From: an uncultured Rhodoferax sp. | GTDB taxonomy: Bacteria > Pseudomonadota > Gammaproteobacteria > Burkholderiales > Burkholderiaceae_C | Direction of reading: 5' to 3' | DNA: 7,155 nt | Assembly: GCA_936943465.1 (NCBI GenBank) | Contig: CAKZJN010000376.1 | Coordinates: 1 to 7,155 of the forward strand | Shown here: one piece after another, positions 1 to 5,946 of the stretch | Layout: each line of letters opens with the position of its first letter | Numbering within the stretch: position 1 is the first letter of the stretch | Made by a program: the position numbers and the translations under genes | The notes under the pieces: model-generated | What the model was told of the DNA's origin: nothing | What the model saw: only the letters and a program-made list of their open reading frames with translations | Database searches by the model: none

Positions 1-357
1 TACCAGGAACAGAAGAAGGCTGCGGAAGCGAAGTCCAAGCAGAAGGTTATCGAGGTCAAGGAAATCAAGTTCCGGCCTGGTACCGACGATGGCGACTACA
101 ACATCAAACTGCGCAATATCCGGCGCTTTTTGGATGATGGTGACAAGTGCAAGATTACCTTGCGTTTCCGTGGGCGTGAAATCACGCACCAGGAAATTGG
201 TTTGGCGTTGTTGCAGCGTATGCGCGACGAGCTGGGTGATTCGATCATCGTGGAGCAGTTCCCTAAGTTGGAAGGCCGCCAGATGATCATGATGATTGCT
301 CCAGGTCGTAAAAAGGCCGGCGGTTCGCCTAAGCCCGTCGTAGAAGCAACAAGCTAG
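1..357 (+). CDS. infC: Translation initiation factor IF-3, C-terminal part (5' end outside window)
   Basis: IF-3 binds the 30S subunit, keeps it apart from 50S and monitors initiator tRNA and start-codon choice. The frame is open from base 1 to a TAG at 355-357, giving the last 118 residues. The first about 20 residues are the Lys/Glu-rich end of the linker helix between the two IF-3 domains. The rest is the C-terminal 30S-binding domain, recognised by the segments KEIKFRPGTDDGDY, KLRNIRRFLDDGDK, the RFRGRE strand and EGRQMIMMIAP near the end. A tail of about 14 residues (from KAGGSP) extends past the usual end after the last strand. The N-terminal domain and start codon, often a rare codon in infC, are not visible. 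It is the first gene here of the infC-rpmI-rplT group. Identity is secure from sequence and neighbours. Confidence 0.97.
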   Translation, partial: YQEQKKAAEAKSKQKVIEVKEIKFRPGTDDGDYNIKLRNIRRFLDDGDKCKITLRFRGREITHQEIGLALLQRMRDELGDSIIVEQFPKLEGRQMIMMIAPGRKKAGGSPKPVVEATS

Positions 358-541
358 TTTTTTCAGCCGGTCTGGTCACCGGTTGGATTGCGTGGGGCGT
401 TTTGCCCCACAAAGGTGGCGAGTGGAAACACTTGCTGCCATCGCGGTGGATGTTTCATTCACCGCAAAAGTGGCTCGGGGCCAACAAGGCTGGAAACCGT
501 TTCCAGACGCCTCACGAGCACAAGATAGAAGGAGCATTAAT
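358..541 (+). promoter_or_regulatory. Structured leader upstream of rpmI, candidate L20 autoregulatory region
   Basis: This 184-base gap contains no gene but many potential RNA stems. They are 365-371/378-384 (one wobble), 392-398/404-410 (perfect, loop GTTTT), and 418-424/429-435 (7 bp, one wobble, closed by a GAAA tetraloop). Further on are 443-450/458-465 (8 bp, one wobble) and 490-496/500-506 (perfect 7 bp, loop CCG). The last is enclosed by GCTCG 473-477 pairing with CGAGC 515-519. None is followed by a T-run, so they are not intrinsic terminators. In E. coli and Bacillus, ribosomal protein L20 represses its own operon by binding RNA in this position. Equating this leader with such an element is inference from position and structure, not sequence homology. 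Confidence 0.5.
527..534 (+). promoter_or_regulatory. Ribosome binding site of rpmI
   Basis: AGAAGGAG lies 7 bases before the ATG at 542. It fixes the start of rpmI there, although the reading frame stays open upstream to about 383 through the structured leader. Confidence 0.85.
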
Positions 542-745
542 ATGCCCAAAATGAAGACCAAGAGCGCGGCGAAGAAACGCTTTCGCGTTCGTCCCGGTGG
601 AACCGTTAAGCGCGGCCAAGCCTTCAAGCGTCACATTCTGACCAAGAAGACCACCAAAAATAAACGCCATCTGCGCGGAGCTGTCGGAGTGCATGAGACC
701 AATATGGGTCACATGGCTCAGATGTTGCCCGGCCGTGGTATTTAA
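542..745 (+). CDS. rpmI: 50S ribosomal protein L35
   Basis: Small basic protein of the large ribosomal subunit, 67 residues, close to the family's usual 64-67. It begins MPKMKTKSAAKKRFR. Residues 4-15 fit the L35 signature (M-K-T-x2-A-A-K-K-R-F-R), and the protein ends HMAQMLPGRGI, typical of L35. The start is chosen by the strong AGAAGGAG at 527-534 and by the universal MPK-type N-terminus. The upstream in-frame extension to about 383 is rejected because it translates the hairpin-rich leader. The stop is TAA at 743-745, 24 bases before rplT, consistent with co-transcription and probably coupled control of both proteins by L20. Nothing is missing or altered. Confidence 0.98.
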   Translation: MPKMKTKSAAKKRFRVRPGGTVKRGQAFKRHILTKKTTKNKRHLRGAVGVHETNMGHMAQMLPGRGI

Positions 746-757
746 TTAACGACGAAC

Positions 758-763
758 AAGGAG
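758..763 (+). promoter_or_regulatory. Ribosome binding site of rplT
   Basis: AAGGAG sits 6 bases before the ATG at 770, a consensus site in the short gap after rpmI. Confidence 0.85.
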
Positions 764-769
764 TAACAC

Positions 770-1129
770 ATGCCTCGCGTCAAACGTGGTGTAACGGCTC
801 GCGCCCGCCACAAAAAAGTTCTGGCCCTTGCAAAAGGTTTCCGTGGTCGCCGCGGTAATGTCTTCCGTATCGCCAAAGAAGCGGTAATGAAGGCTGGGCA
901 ATATGCCTACCGTGACCGTCGTACCAAGAAGCGTGTCTTCCGTCAGTTGTGGATTGCCCGTATCAATGCTGCTGCGCGTCAGTGCGGCATGACATACAGC
1001 CAATTCGCCAATGGACTGAAGAAGGCCAACATCGAGATCGACCGCAAGGTTCTGTCCGATATCGCTATTCATGACATGGCTGCTTTTGCAAGCATCGTGG
1101 AGCAGGTCAAGGCCAAGCTGGCTGCTTGA
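770..1129 (+). CDS. rplT: 50S ribosomal protein L20
   Basis: L20 binds 23S rRNA early in 50S assembly and in several bacteria is also the translational repressor of its own operon. The protein is 119 residues, the standard length. It begins MPRVKRGVTARARHKK. The L20 signature runs from K54 to R70 (KRVFRQLWIARINAAAR). The long basic N-terminal tail (residues 1-60), which threads into rRNA, is intact, as is the globular C-terminal half. It follows rpmI by 24 bases and has a consensus ribosome binding site. A terminator-like hairpin follows 39 bases after the stop codon, so the ribosomal-protein transcript probably ends, wholly or partly, before pheS. Confidence 0.98.
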   Translation: MPRVKRGVTARARHKKVLALAKGFRGRRGNVFRIAKEAVMKAGQYAYRDRRTKKRVFRQLWIARINAAARQCGMTYSQFANGLKKANIEIDRKVLSDIAIHDMAAFASIVEQVKAKLAA

Positions 1130-1168
1130 TTCACGAGCAGGGCGCGTTAAACGCCTTGCGCACGAAGT

Positions 1169-1202
1169 AAGGGCTAGAGCTTTTCAGGCACTAGCCCTTT
1201 TT
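1169..1202 (+). terminator. Intrinsic terminator or attenuator between rplT and pheS
   Basis: AAGGGCTAG (1169-1177) pairs with CTAGCCCTT (1191-1199) across a 13-base loop, and the run TTTTT follows at 1198-1202. This is a normal Rho-independent terminator for the rplT side. No clear promoter is visible between it and pheS 29 bases on, so partial readthrough or regulated attenuation of pheST is plausible. I find no Phe-rich leader peptide like E. coli pheM in the 102 bases between rplT and pheS. Confidence 0.75.
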
Positions 1203-1231
1203 CAATTGAACCGAATTTCACCCAAGACCGT

Positions 1232-2299
1232 ATGACCGAGTTGAACGCCATCGTCGAATCCGCGCAGAGCGCGTTTGCACAAGCTGCAACCCCCGCTGAT
1301 CTGGAAAACGCCAAGGCCCAGTACCTGGGCAAAGCCGGAAAGATCACCGAACTGATGAAGGGCATGGCCGCCCTGAGCGTGGATGAGAAAAAGGCGCGTG
1401 GCGCTGCCATCAATGTGGCCAAGCAGGCGATTGAAGCTGCCCTGACGGCCCGACGCCAGGCTCTCGCCGATGCAGAACTCGACGCCCAACTCAAGGCCGA
1501 AGCCCTGGATGTGACCCTGCCGGGCCGCCAGCGCGGGCAGGGTGGTTTGCACCCCGTTTCGCTGACGTTGGAGCGCATTGAAGCGATCTTTGGCTCGATG
1601 GGTTTCGATGTGGCCCAGGGCCCCGAGATCGAGTCCGACTGGTTTAACTTCACAGCGCTCAACACGCCGGAAGACCACCCGGCGCGCTCCATGCACGACA
1701 CCTTCTATGTAGAAGGCGGCTCGGAGACGGCACCCAACTTGCTGCGCACCCACACCAGCCCGATGCAGATTCGCTATGCCGTGCAACACGTCAAGCAGCA
1801 CCGCGCATCGGTCGGCGCAACCGATGGCTTGTATGCCGGTGACATGCCCGAGATTCGCGTGATTGCCCCCGGACGCACCTACCGTGTGGACAGTGACGCA
1901 ACCCATTCCCCCATGTTCCACCAGTGCGAAGGCCTGTGGGTGGGCGAGAACGTGAGCTTCAAGGATTTGAAGTTTGTCTTTACCGATTTCTGCCGTACTT
2001 TCTTTGAAAGCGACGATCTGGTGTTGCGCTTCCGCCCCAGTTTCTTCCCGTTCACGGAGCCGAGCGCCGAGATCGACATCCAGTTCCAAAGCGGCCCGCT
2101 GGCCGGTCGTTGGCTCGAGGTGGCGGGCTCCGGTCAGGTGCACCCCAATGTGATCCGCAACATGGGCCTGGACCCTGAGAAATTTATTGGTTTTGCGTTT
2201 GGCATGGGCCCGGACCGTTTGACCATGTTGCGCTATGGCGTGAACGATTTGCGTCTGTTCTTTGACGGTGACGTGCGATTCCTGTCGCAGTTCAATTAA
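1232..2299 (+). CDS. pheS: Phenylalanine--tRNA ligase, alpha subunit
   Basis: Catalytic subunit of the alpha2-beta2 class IIc synthetase that activates Phe with ATP and charges tRNA-Phe in the cytoplasm. It has 355 residues against 327 in E. coli. Residues 1-90 form the N-terminal coiled coil that contacts tRNA. The class II catalytic domain follows: motif 1 region from LHPVS (106-) through PEIESDWFNF, RTHTSP at 172-177, motif 2 around GRTYRVDSDATHSPMFHQ (214-231), and motif 3 in GFAFGMGPDRLTML (320-333) with R329. A322 aligns, counting from the C-terminus, with E. coli Ala294 in the Phe side-chain pocket. Residues about 183-206 form an insertion relative to the E. coli sequence as I recall it. 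The ATG at 1232 has no clear Shine-Dalgarno (only AAGA very close), but no better in-frame start exists. It precedes pheT. Confidence 0.97.
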   Translation: MTELNAIVESAQSAFAQAATPADLENAKAQYLGKAGKITELMKGMAALSVDEKKARGAAINVAKQAIEAALTARRQALADAELDAQLKAEALDVTLPGRQRGQGGLHPVSLTLERIEAIFGSMGFDVAQGPEIESDWFNFTALNTPEDHPARSMHDTFYVEGGSETAPNLLRTHTSPMQIRYAVQHVKQHRASVGATDGLYAGDMPEIRVIAPGRTYRVDSDATHSPMFHQCEGLWVGENVSFKDLKFVFTDFCRTFFESDDLVLRFRPSFFPFTEPSAEIDIQFQSGPLAGRWLEVAGSGQVHPNVIRNMGLDPEKFIGFAFGMGPDRLTMLRYGVNDLRLFFDGDVRFLSQFN

Positions 2300-2380
2300 G
2301 CCCCCCTGAGCCGCTTTGCGGCTTCCCCCCAAGGGGGGACAACACCGACGGCCCGGCAAAGCCGGTTCCGTGGTGTTCCT
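2300..2380. repeat. GC-rich hairpin repeat between pheS and pheT (Comamonadaceae-type intergenic element)
   Basis: Two structured halves are visible. First, CCCCCCT (2301-2307) can pair with AGGGGGG (2332-2338), enclosing the perfect stem AGCCGC/GCGGCT (2309-2314/2318-2323, loop TTT). CCCCCC 2325-2330 competes for the same G-run. Second, AACACC (2341-2346) pairs with GGTGTT (2372-2377) around CCGGC/GCCGG (2353-2357/2361-2365, loop AAA). From memory, very similar elements recur between genes in Comamonadaceae genomes, so I call it a dispersed repeat. Only one copy is in this window, and the family assignment rests on recall. It lies directly after the pheS stop and no T-run follows. Confidence 0.6.
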
Positions 2381-2432
2381 GGTGGGAGGCAGTTTTGGCG
2401 TGACATCTTTTGAATTTGGTTGAGATTTTTTT

Positions 2433-4868
2433 ATGCAATTTTCTGAATCCTGGCTACGCACTTTTTGCAACCCTGCGATGGGCACGGCGGAGCTTGCCGA
2501 GACATTGACCATGGCGGGCTTGGAGGTTGAAGAACTCCAGCCGGTGGCACCGCCGTTTACCCATATCGTGGTGGGCGAGATCAAGGAAGCCGAGCAACAC
2601 CCCAATGCCGATCGCCTGCGCGTTTGCAAGGTGGACGTGGGCCAGCCCGAGCTGCTGAACATTGTTTGCGGTGCGCCCAATGCCCGAGTCGGCATTCGCG
2701 TGCCTTGCGCCTTGGTTGGTGCCGAGTTGCCGCCGGGTGACGATGGCAAACCCTTTCTGATCAAGGTCGGCAAACTGCGTGGCGTTGAGAGCCAGGGCAT
2801 GTTGTGTTCGGCCCGCGAACTCAAGCTGTCAGAAGACCACGGTGGTCTGTTGGAACTGGCCGCCGATGCGCCGCTGGGCCAGAACATCCGTGACCACCTT
2901 AATCTGGACGACACGCTGTTCACACTCAAGCTCACACCCAATCTGGCGCATTGCCTGAGTGTGTATGGCGTGGCGCGCGAAGTGTCGGCCCTGACCGGTG
3001 CGCCGCTGCTGAGCCCGGCATTTCCTGCCGTTGCCGTGGGCAATCAGGACCGCGTGGCGGTGCAGATTAGTGCTCCCGATTTGTGCGGCCGTTTCTCCGG
3101 CCGTGTCATTCGCAACCTCAATACCCAGGCCAAGACACCGCAATGGATGGTGGACCGGTTGGCACGTTGCGGCCAACGCAGCGTGACCGCGCTGGTGGAC
3201 ATTTCCAACTACGTGATGTTTGAGCTGGGCCGTCCGACCCACATTTTTGACCTGGAAAAAATTCAGGGTGGGCTCGACGTGCGTTGGGGCAAGGCGGGCG
3301 AACAGCTCAAGCTGCTCAATGGCAACACTGTGACCGTGGATGACAAGGTCGGCGTGATTGCTGACGCGGTGCAGGTCGAATCGCTTGCCGGCATCATGGG
3401 TGGTGATGCCACCGCCGTTTCCGATGGCACGCGCCACGTCTATGTGGAGGCCGCTTTCTGGTGGCCCAAGTCGATTGCCGGCCGTTCGCGCCGCTTCAAC
3501 TTCTCGACCGATGCCGGTCACCGCTTTGAGCGCGGTGTGGACCCGGAGTTGACGGTGGAGCACATCGAGCGCATCACCCAACTGATTCTGGATATTTGTG
3601 GAACTGCAGAGACCACTTGCGGCCCCATCGATGACCAGCGCGCGCCCATGCCGTCGACCAAGCCGGTGAGCCTGCGGGTGGCTCGCGCTGCCAAGATCAT
3701 TGGCATGCCGCTCTCGGCGCAGCAGTGCGTGGACGCGCTGAATCGCCTTGGCCTGTCACTTACCGAGTCGGACGGAGTGATCACCGTGACGCCGCCGTCT
3801 TACCGCTTTGACTTGCAGATTGAAGAAGACCTGATTGAAGAGGTTGCGCGCATGGTGGGTTACAACAACCTGCCGCACACGCCGCCGCAAGCACCCATTA
3901 CCGCGCGCATTCGTCCGGAAGCACAGCGCAGTTCCTTTGCCGTGCGCCATGCGTTGGCTGCGTTGGGCTATCAGGAAACCATCAACTTCAGCTTTGTGGA
4001 AGAGCGCTGGGAACACGAACTGGCGGGCAACCCCAACCCCATCAAGCTGCTCAACCCGATTGCCAGCCAGATGAGCGTGATGCGTTCGTCTTTGATTGGC
4101 TCCTTGTTGCAGGTGCTCAAGTTCAACCAGGCCCGCAAGGCAGCGCGGGTGCGCGTGTTTGAAACCGGTCGTGTCTTTTTGCGTGACGCAACGGTCAAGA
4201 GCACCGACACCACGGTCGAAGGATTTGATCAGCCGATGCGTGTGGCCGGTCTGGCCAGCGGCAGCGCCGAGCCTCTGCAGTGGTCGGTTAACGATGCTCC
4301 GGTCGACTTTTTCAGCGTCAAGGGCGATGTGGAACAACTGCTGGCCCCTTTGAGAGTCGAATTCAAGCCTGACAGTCACCCCGCCATGCACCCTGGCCGC
4401 TGCGCTTCGGTTTGGCTCGATGGCCAGTTGATTGGTCATGTGGGTGAACTGCATCCCAAATGGCGTCAGTCCTACGAATTGCCCACGGCGCCGGTGATGT
4501 TTGAACTGGCGCTGGCCCCCGTGTTGGCACGGCGCGTTCCGGCTTTCCAGCCGGTCGCAAAGATTCAGGCCGTGCAGCGCGATGTGGCCGTGGTGGTGGC
4601 AGACGCAGTTACCCACGCCGCATTGATGCAAGCGATCTGGTCAGCTCCCACGAATGGCTTGCTGCGGGATGCGCAGTTGTTTGATGTGTACCGCCCCAAG
4701 CTGGCCAAGGATGCTGTGGCCGTTGAAGGTGCTACCGACCGCAGTTTGGCCGTCCGCTTGACCCTCAACAGCGACGAGGCCAGCCTCACCGAGGAACAAA
4801 TCGAAGCGGCTGTGAAGGCAGTGGTGCAACAGTTGACACAGTCGCTGGGTGCACGCTTGCGTGCGTAA
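2433..4868 (+). CDS. pheT: Phenylalanine--tRNA ligase, beta subunit
   Basis: Partner of PheS; it binds tRNA-Phe and hydrolyses mischarged Tyr-tRNA-Phe. The 811 residues are near the usual 795-810. Domains in order: N-terminal segment 1-38; OB-fold tRNA-binding domain about 39-150 (HPNADRLRVCKVDVG, RGVESQGMLCSARE); B3/B4 editing domain about 215-385 (VDISNYVMFELGRPTHIFD, ESLAGIMGG, STDAGHRFERGVDP), with H270, E339 and T359-A361 in the conserved editing-pocket segments by my reading; B5 about 410-480 (PPSYRFDLQIEEDLIEEVAR); catalytic-like core about 495-690; C-terminal FDX-ACB domain about 705-811 (FQPVAKIQAVQRDVAVVV). The start has only a weak GAG 8 bases upstream plus seven Ts just before the ATG. 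The pheS gap is 133 bases, enlarged by the repeat. The frame is intact throughout. Confidence 0.97.
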   Translation: MQFSESWLRTFCNPAMGTAELAETLTMAGLEVEELQPVAPPFTHIVVGEIKEAEQHPNADRLRVCKVDVGQPELLNIVCGAPNARVGIRVPCALVGAELPPGDDGKPFLIKVGKLRGVESQGMLCSARELKLSEDHGGLLELAADAPLGQNIRDHLNLDDTLFTLKLTPNLAHCLSVYGVAREVSALTGAPLLSPAFPAVAVGNQDRVAVQISAPDLCGRFSGRVIRNLNTQAKTPQWMVDRLARCGQRSVTALVDISNYVMFELGRPTHIFDLEKIQGGLDVRWGKAGEQLKLLNGNTVTVDDKVGVIADAVQVESLAGIMGGDATAVSDGTRHVYVEAAFWWPKSIAGRSRRFNFSTDAGHRFERGVDPELTVEHIERITQLILDICGTAETTCGPIDDQRAPMPSTKPVSLRVARAAKIIGMPLSAQQCVDALNRLGLSLTESDGVITVTPPSYRFDLQIEEDLIEEVARMVGYNNLPHTPPQAPITARIRPEAQRSSFAVRHALAALGYQETINFSFVEERWEHELAGNPNPIKLLNPIASQMSVMRSSLIGSLLQVLKFNQARKAARVRVFETGRVFLRDATVKSTDTTVEGFDQPMRVAGLASGSAEPLQWSVNDAPVDFFSVKGDVEQLLAPLRVEFKPDSHPAMHPGRCASVWLDGQLIGHVGELHPKWRQSYELPTAPVMFELALAPVLARRVPAFQPVAKIQAVQRDVAVVVADAVTHAALMQAIWSAPTNGLLRDAQLFDVYRPKLAKDAVAVEGATDRSLAVRLTLNSDEASLTEEQIEAAVKAVVQQLTQSLGARLRA

Positions 4869-4900
4869 ACTCGGCCACCTACCAAAATAAGCGAGACACC

Positions 4901-5236
4901 ATGGATTTCTCCGTTGAAAGCCTGGAAACCCCCGCCCTGACCAAGGCGCAACTGGCCGACTTGCTGTTCGAGCAAATTGGATTGAACAAGCGTGAATCCA
5001 AGGACATGATTGACGCTTTCTTCGACCTCATTTCGGCCAGCCTGGTGGACGGAACCGACGTCAAAATTTCGGGCTTTGGAAACTTTCAGATCCGAACCAA
5101 AGCACCGCGGCCTGGGCGCAACCCTCGCACCGGCGAGGCCATTCCAATCCAGGCACGCCGCGTTGTGACCTTTCACGCCAGCCACAAACTTAAAGAGCAA
5201 ATTCAGGAAGATAGCAAGCCGACTGTCTCGGCCTGA
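4901..5236 (+). CDS. ihfA: Integration host factor, alpha subunit
   Basis: IHF-alpha pairs with IHF-beta to bend DNA sharply at specific sites, acting in recombination, replication and transcription. The protein has 111 residues, longer than the 99 of E. coli because of about 10 extra N-terminal residues (MDFSVESLETPALTKAQL). The HU/IHF signature spans residues 58-77 (GFGNF to NPRT). P75 is the proline at the tip of the beta arm that intercalates into DNA. QARRVVTFHASHKLK follows, typical of the alpha chain. The ATG at 4901 is preceded by AAGCGAG, a fair ribosome binding site, and the next Met is residue 36 inside the fold, so the extension is likely real. It lies 32 bases after pheT, in the same order as in E. 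coli and many other proteobacteria, probably co-transcribed. Confidence 0.96.
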   Translation: MDFSVESLETPALTKAQLADLLFEQIGLNKRESKDMIDAFFDLISASLVDGTDVKISGFGNFQIRTKAPRPGRNPRTGEAIPIQARRVVTFHASHKLKEQIQEDSKPTVSA

Positions 5237-5264
5237 GCCTTTTGTAGCAAATATTTGCAAGGCT
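5236..5264 (+). other. Inverted repeat after ihfA, possible weak terminator
   Basis: AGCCTT (5236-5241) pairs with AAGGCT (5259-5264) and encloses the perfect 12-base palindrome GCAAATATTTGC (5247-5258). The bases after it (TGCTGTTTGCCCTTTG) contain only short T-runs, so termination would be weak. The palindrome could alternatively be a protein-binding site in the ihfA-regulator gap. Confidence 0.35.
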
Positions 5265-5277
5265 TGCTGTTTGCCCT

Positions 5278-5306
5278 TTGCACCCAGACCAAACTTAGAG
5301 TAACCT
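5278..5306 (+). promoter_or_regulatory. Possible promoter upstream of the MerR-type gene
   Basis: TTGCAC (5278-5283) and TAACCT (5301-5306) are 17 bases apart and stand 32 bases before the likely start codon. The -35 is fair and the -10 poor. AGAG (5298-5301) and CTCT (5306-5309) form a short imperfect dyad over the -10, which is where MerR-type proteins usually bind. This is suggestive only. Confidence 0.2.
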
Positions 5307-5337
5307 CTCTGCTTTGGTCTGTACAGCATTGATTTCA

Positions 5338-5784
5338 ATGGAGAAAACTCTCCCCCCCATTCCCGCAAAACGCTATTTCACCATCGGTGAGGTGGGCGAT
5401 TTGTGCGGCGTAAAACCCCATGTGCTCCGCTATTGGGAGCAGGAGTTCACGCAGCTCCGGCCCATGAAGCGCAGGGGAAACCGCCGCTATTACCAGCACC
5501 ACGAAGTGCTGATGATTCGCCGTATCCGTGATTTGTTGTACGACCAGGGTTTCACCATCAGCGGTGCGCGCAACAAGATGCAGGAGCTGCTGCAAACCGA
5601 ACGCGACAAGAAGCGCAATGGCGAGGTCATGCTCGACGGCGTGGACGACCTGGAGGTTGATGGCGAAGAGTTGGACGACCTGGATTCAGAGCTTGCGGCG
5701 GATCCGACGGAGCAGGGCATGCCCCTGATTCAGTTGCGCCGTGAACTCTTTGAAATTCGCGATTTGTTGGCGATGGCGGACTAA
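5338..5784 (+). CDS. MerR-family transcriptional regulator (ihfA-linked type)
   Basis: Cytoplasmic DNA-binding protein, 148 residues from the ATG at 5338. A TTG 8 codons upstream (5314) is also in frame but adds residues unlike the family, so I chose the ATG; neither has a clear ribosome binding site. The winged helix-turn-helix covers about residues 13-53 (YFTIGEVGDLCGVKPHVLRYWEQEF, then the wing RRGNRRYY). A second helical part follows at about 55-85 (RRIRDLLYDQGFTISGARNKMQEL). Residues 100-124 are very acidic (DDLEVDGEELDDLDSE), and the protein ends with a short helix (LRRELFEIRDLLAMAD). The only cysteine, C23, is in the HTH, so the cysteine ligands of metal-sensing MerR proteins are absent and the effector is unknown. 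A homologue next to ihfA is, from memory, conserved in beta- and gammaproteobacteria. No target can be named. Confidence 0.9.
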   Translation: MEKTLPPIPAKRYFTIGEVGDLCGVKPHVLRYWEQEFTQLRPMKRRGNRRYYQHHEVLMIRRIRDLLYDQGFTISGARNKMQELLQTERDKKRNGEVMLDGVDDLEVDGEELDDLDSELAADPTEQGMPLIQLRRELFEIRDLLAMAD

Positions 5785-5804
5785 AAGCGCCTCCATTTTC
5801 GGGC

Positions 5805-5810
5805 TATAAT
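5805..5810 (+). promoter_or_regulatory. -10 box of the tRNA-Pro promoter
   Basis: A perfect TATAAT stands 12 bases before the mature tRNA 5' end. This would place the transcription start just upstream of the tRNA, leaving only a few bases for RNase P to remove. The bases one spacer upstream (TAAAAG, 5782-5787, overlapping the stop of the preceding gene) match a -35 poorly, so the -35 is uncertain. Confidence 0.65.
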
Positions 5811-5822
5811 TCAAGGCTCGAT

Positions 5823-5899
5823 CGGTGTGTGGCGCAGCCTGGTAGCGCACTTGCATGGGGTGCAAGGGGTCGAAGGTTCGAATCCTTTCACACCGACCA
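5823..5899 (+). tRNA. tRNA-Pro (anticodon GGG), CCA encoded
   Basis: A complete 77-base cloverleaf. The acceptor stem is 5823-5829/5889-5895 with the C1-G72 pair typical of bacterial tRNA-Pro, discriminator A5896 and encoded CCA 5897-5899. The D stem is GCGC 5832-5835/5845-5848. The anticodon stem is 5850-5854/5862-5866, with loop ATGGGGT and anticodon GGG at 5857-5859. The variable loop has 5 bases (5867-5871). The T stem is 5872-5876/5884-5888 with one G-T pair and loop TTCGAAT. It would read CCC and CCU codons, and corresponds to proL of E. coli. It has its own -10 box and a strong terminator 9 bases after CCA, so it is probably a single-gene transcript. From memory, a tRNA-Pro also follows the ihfA-merR pair in Pseudomonas. 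Confidence 0.97.
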
Positions 5900-5907
5900 A
5901 TTGAATC

Positions 5908-5946
5908 AAGGACTTAGCTTCGCAAGGAGCTAAGTCCTTTCTTCTT
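5908..5946 (+). terminator. Strong intrinsic terminator of tRNA-Pro
   Basis: AAGGACTTAGCT (5908-5919) pairs perfectly with AGCTAAGTCCTT (5928-5939). The stem can be extended inward by a T-G and a C-G pair to a GCAA tetraloop (5922-5925). The tail TTTCTTCTT follows. It is the clearest terminator in the window. Confidence 0.93.

Noticed and set aside
392..410. GTGGGGC/GCCCCAC hairpin as an infC terminator
   Set aside because: The stem is perfect, but it is followed by AAAGG rather than a T-run, and the T-run at 358-363 lies before the hairpins. It fits a leader structure better.
383..541. In-frame N-terminal extension of L35 upstream of 542
   Set aside because: L35 has a fixed MPK-type start and length, and the strong ribosome binding site at 527-534 serves the ATG at 542. 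The extension would translate the structured leader.
1202..3043. 613-codon open frame on the minus strand across pheS and the start of pheT
   Set aside because: It lies antisense to two unmistakable synthetase genes and spans their intergenic repeat. Its translation is low-complexity and matches nothing I know. Long antisense frames are common in GC-rich genes with biased third positions.
3756..4631. 291-codon minus-strand frame inside pheT, with others at 2829-3581 and 4565-5368
   Set aside because: All are shadows of pheT or ihfA, His/Arg/Gly-rich, without a recognisable domain or ribosome binding site.
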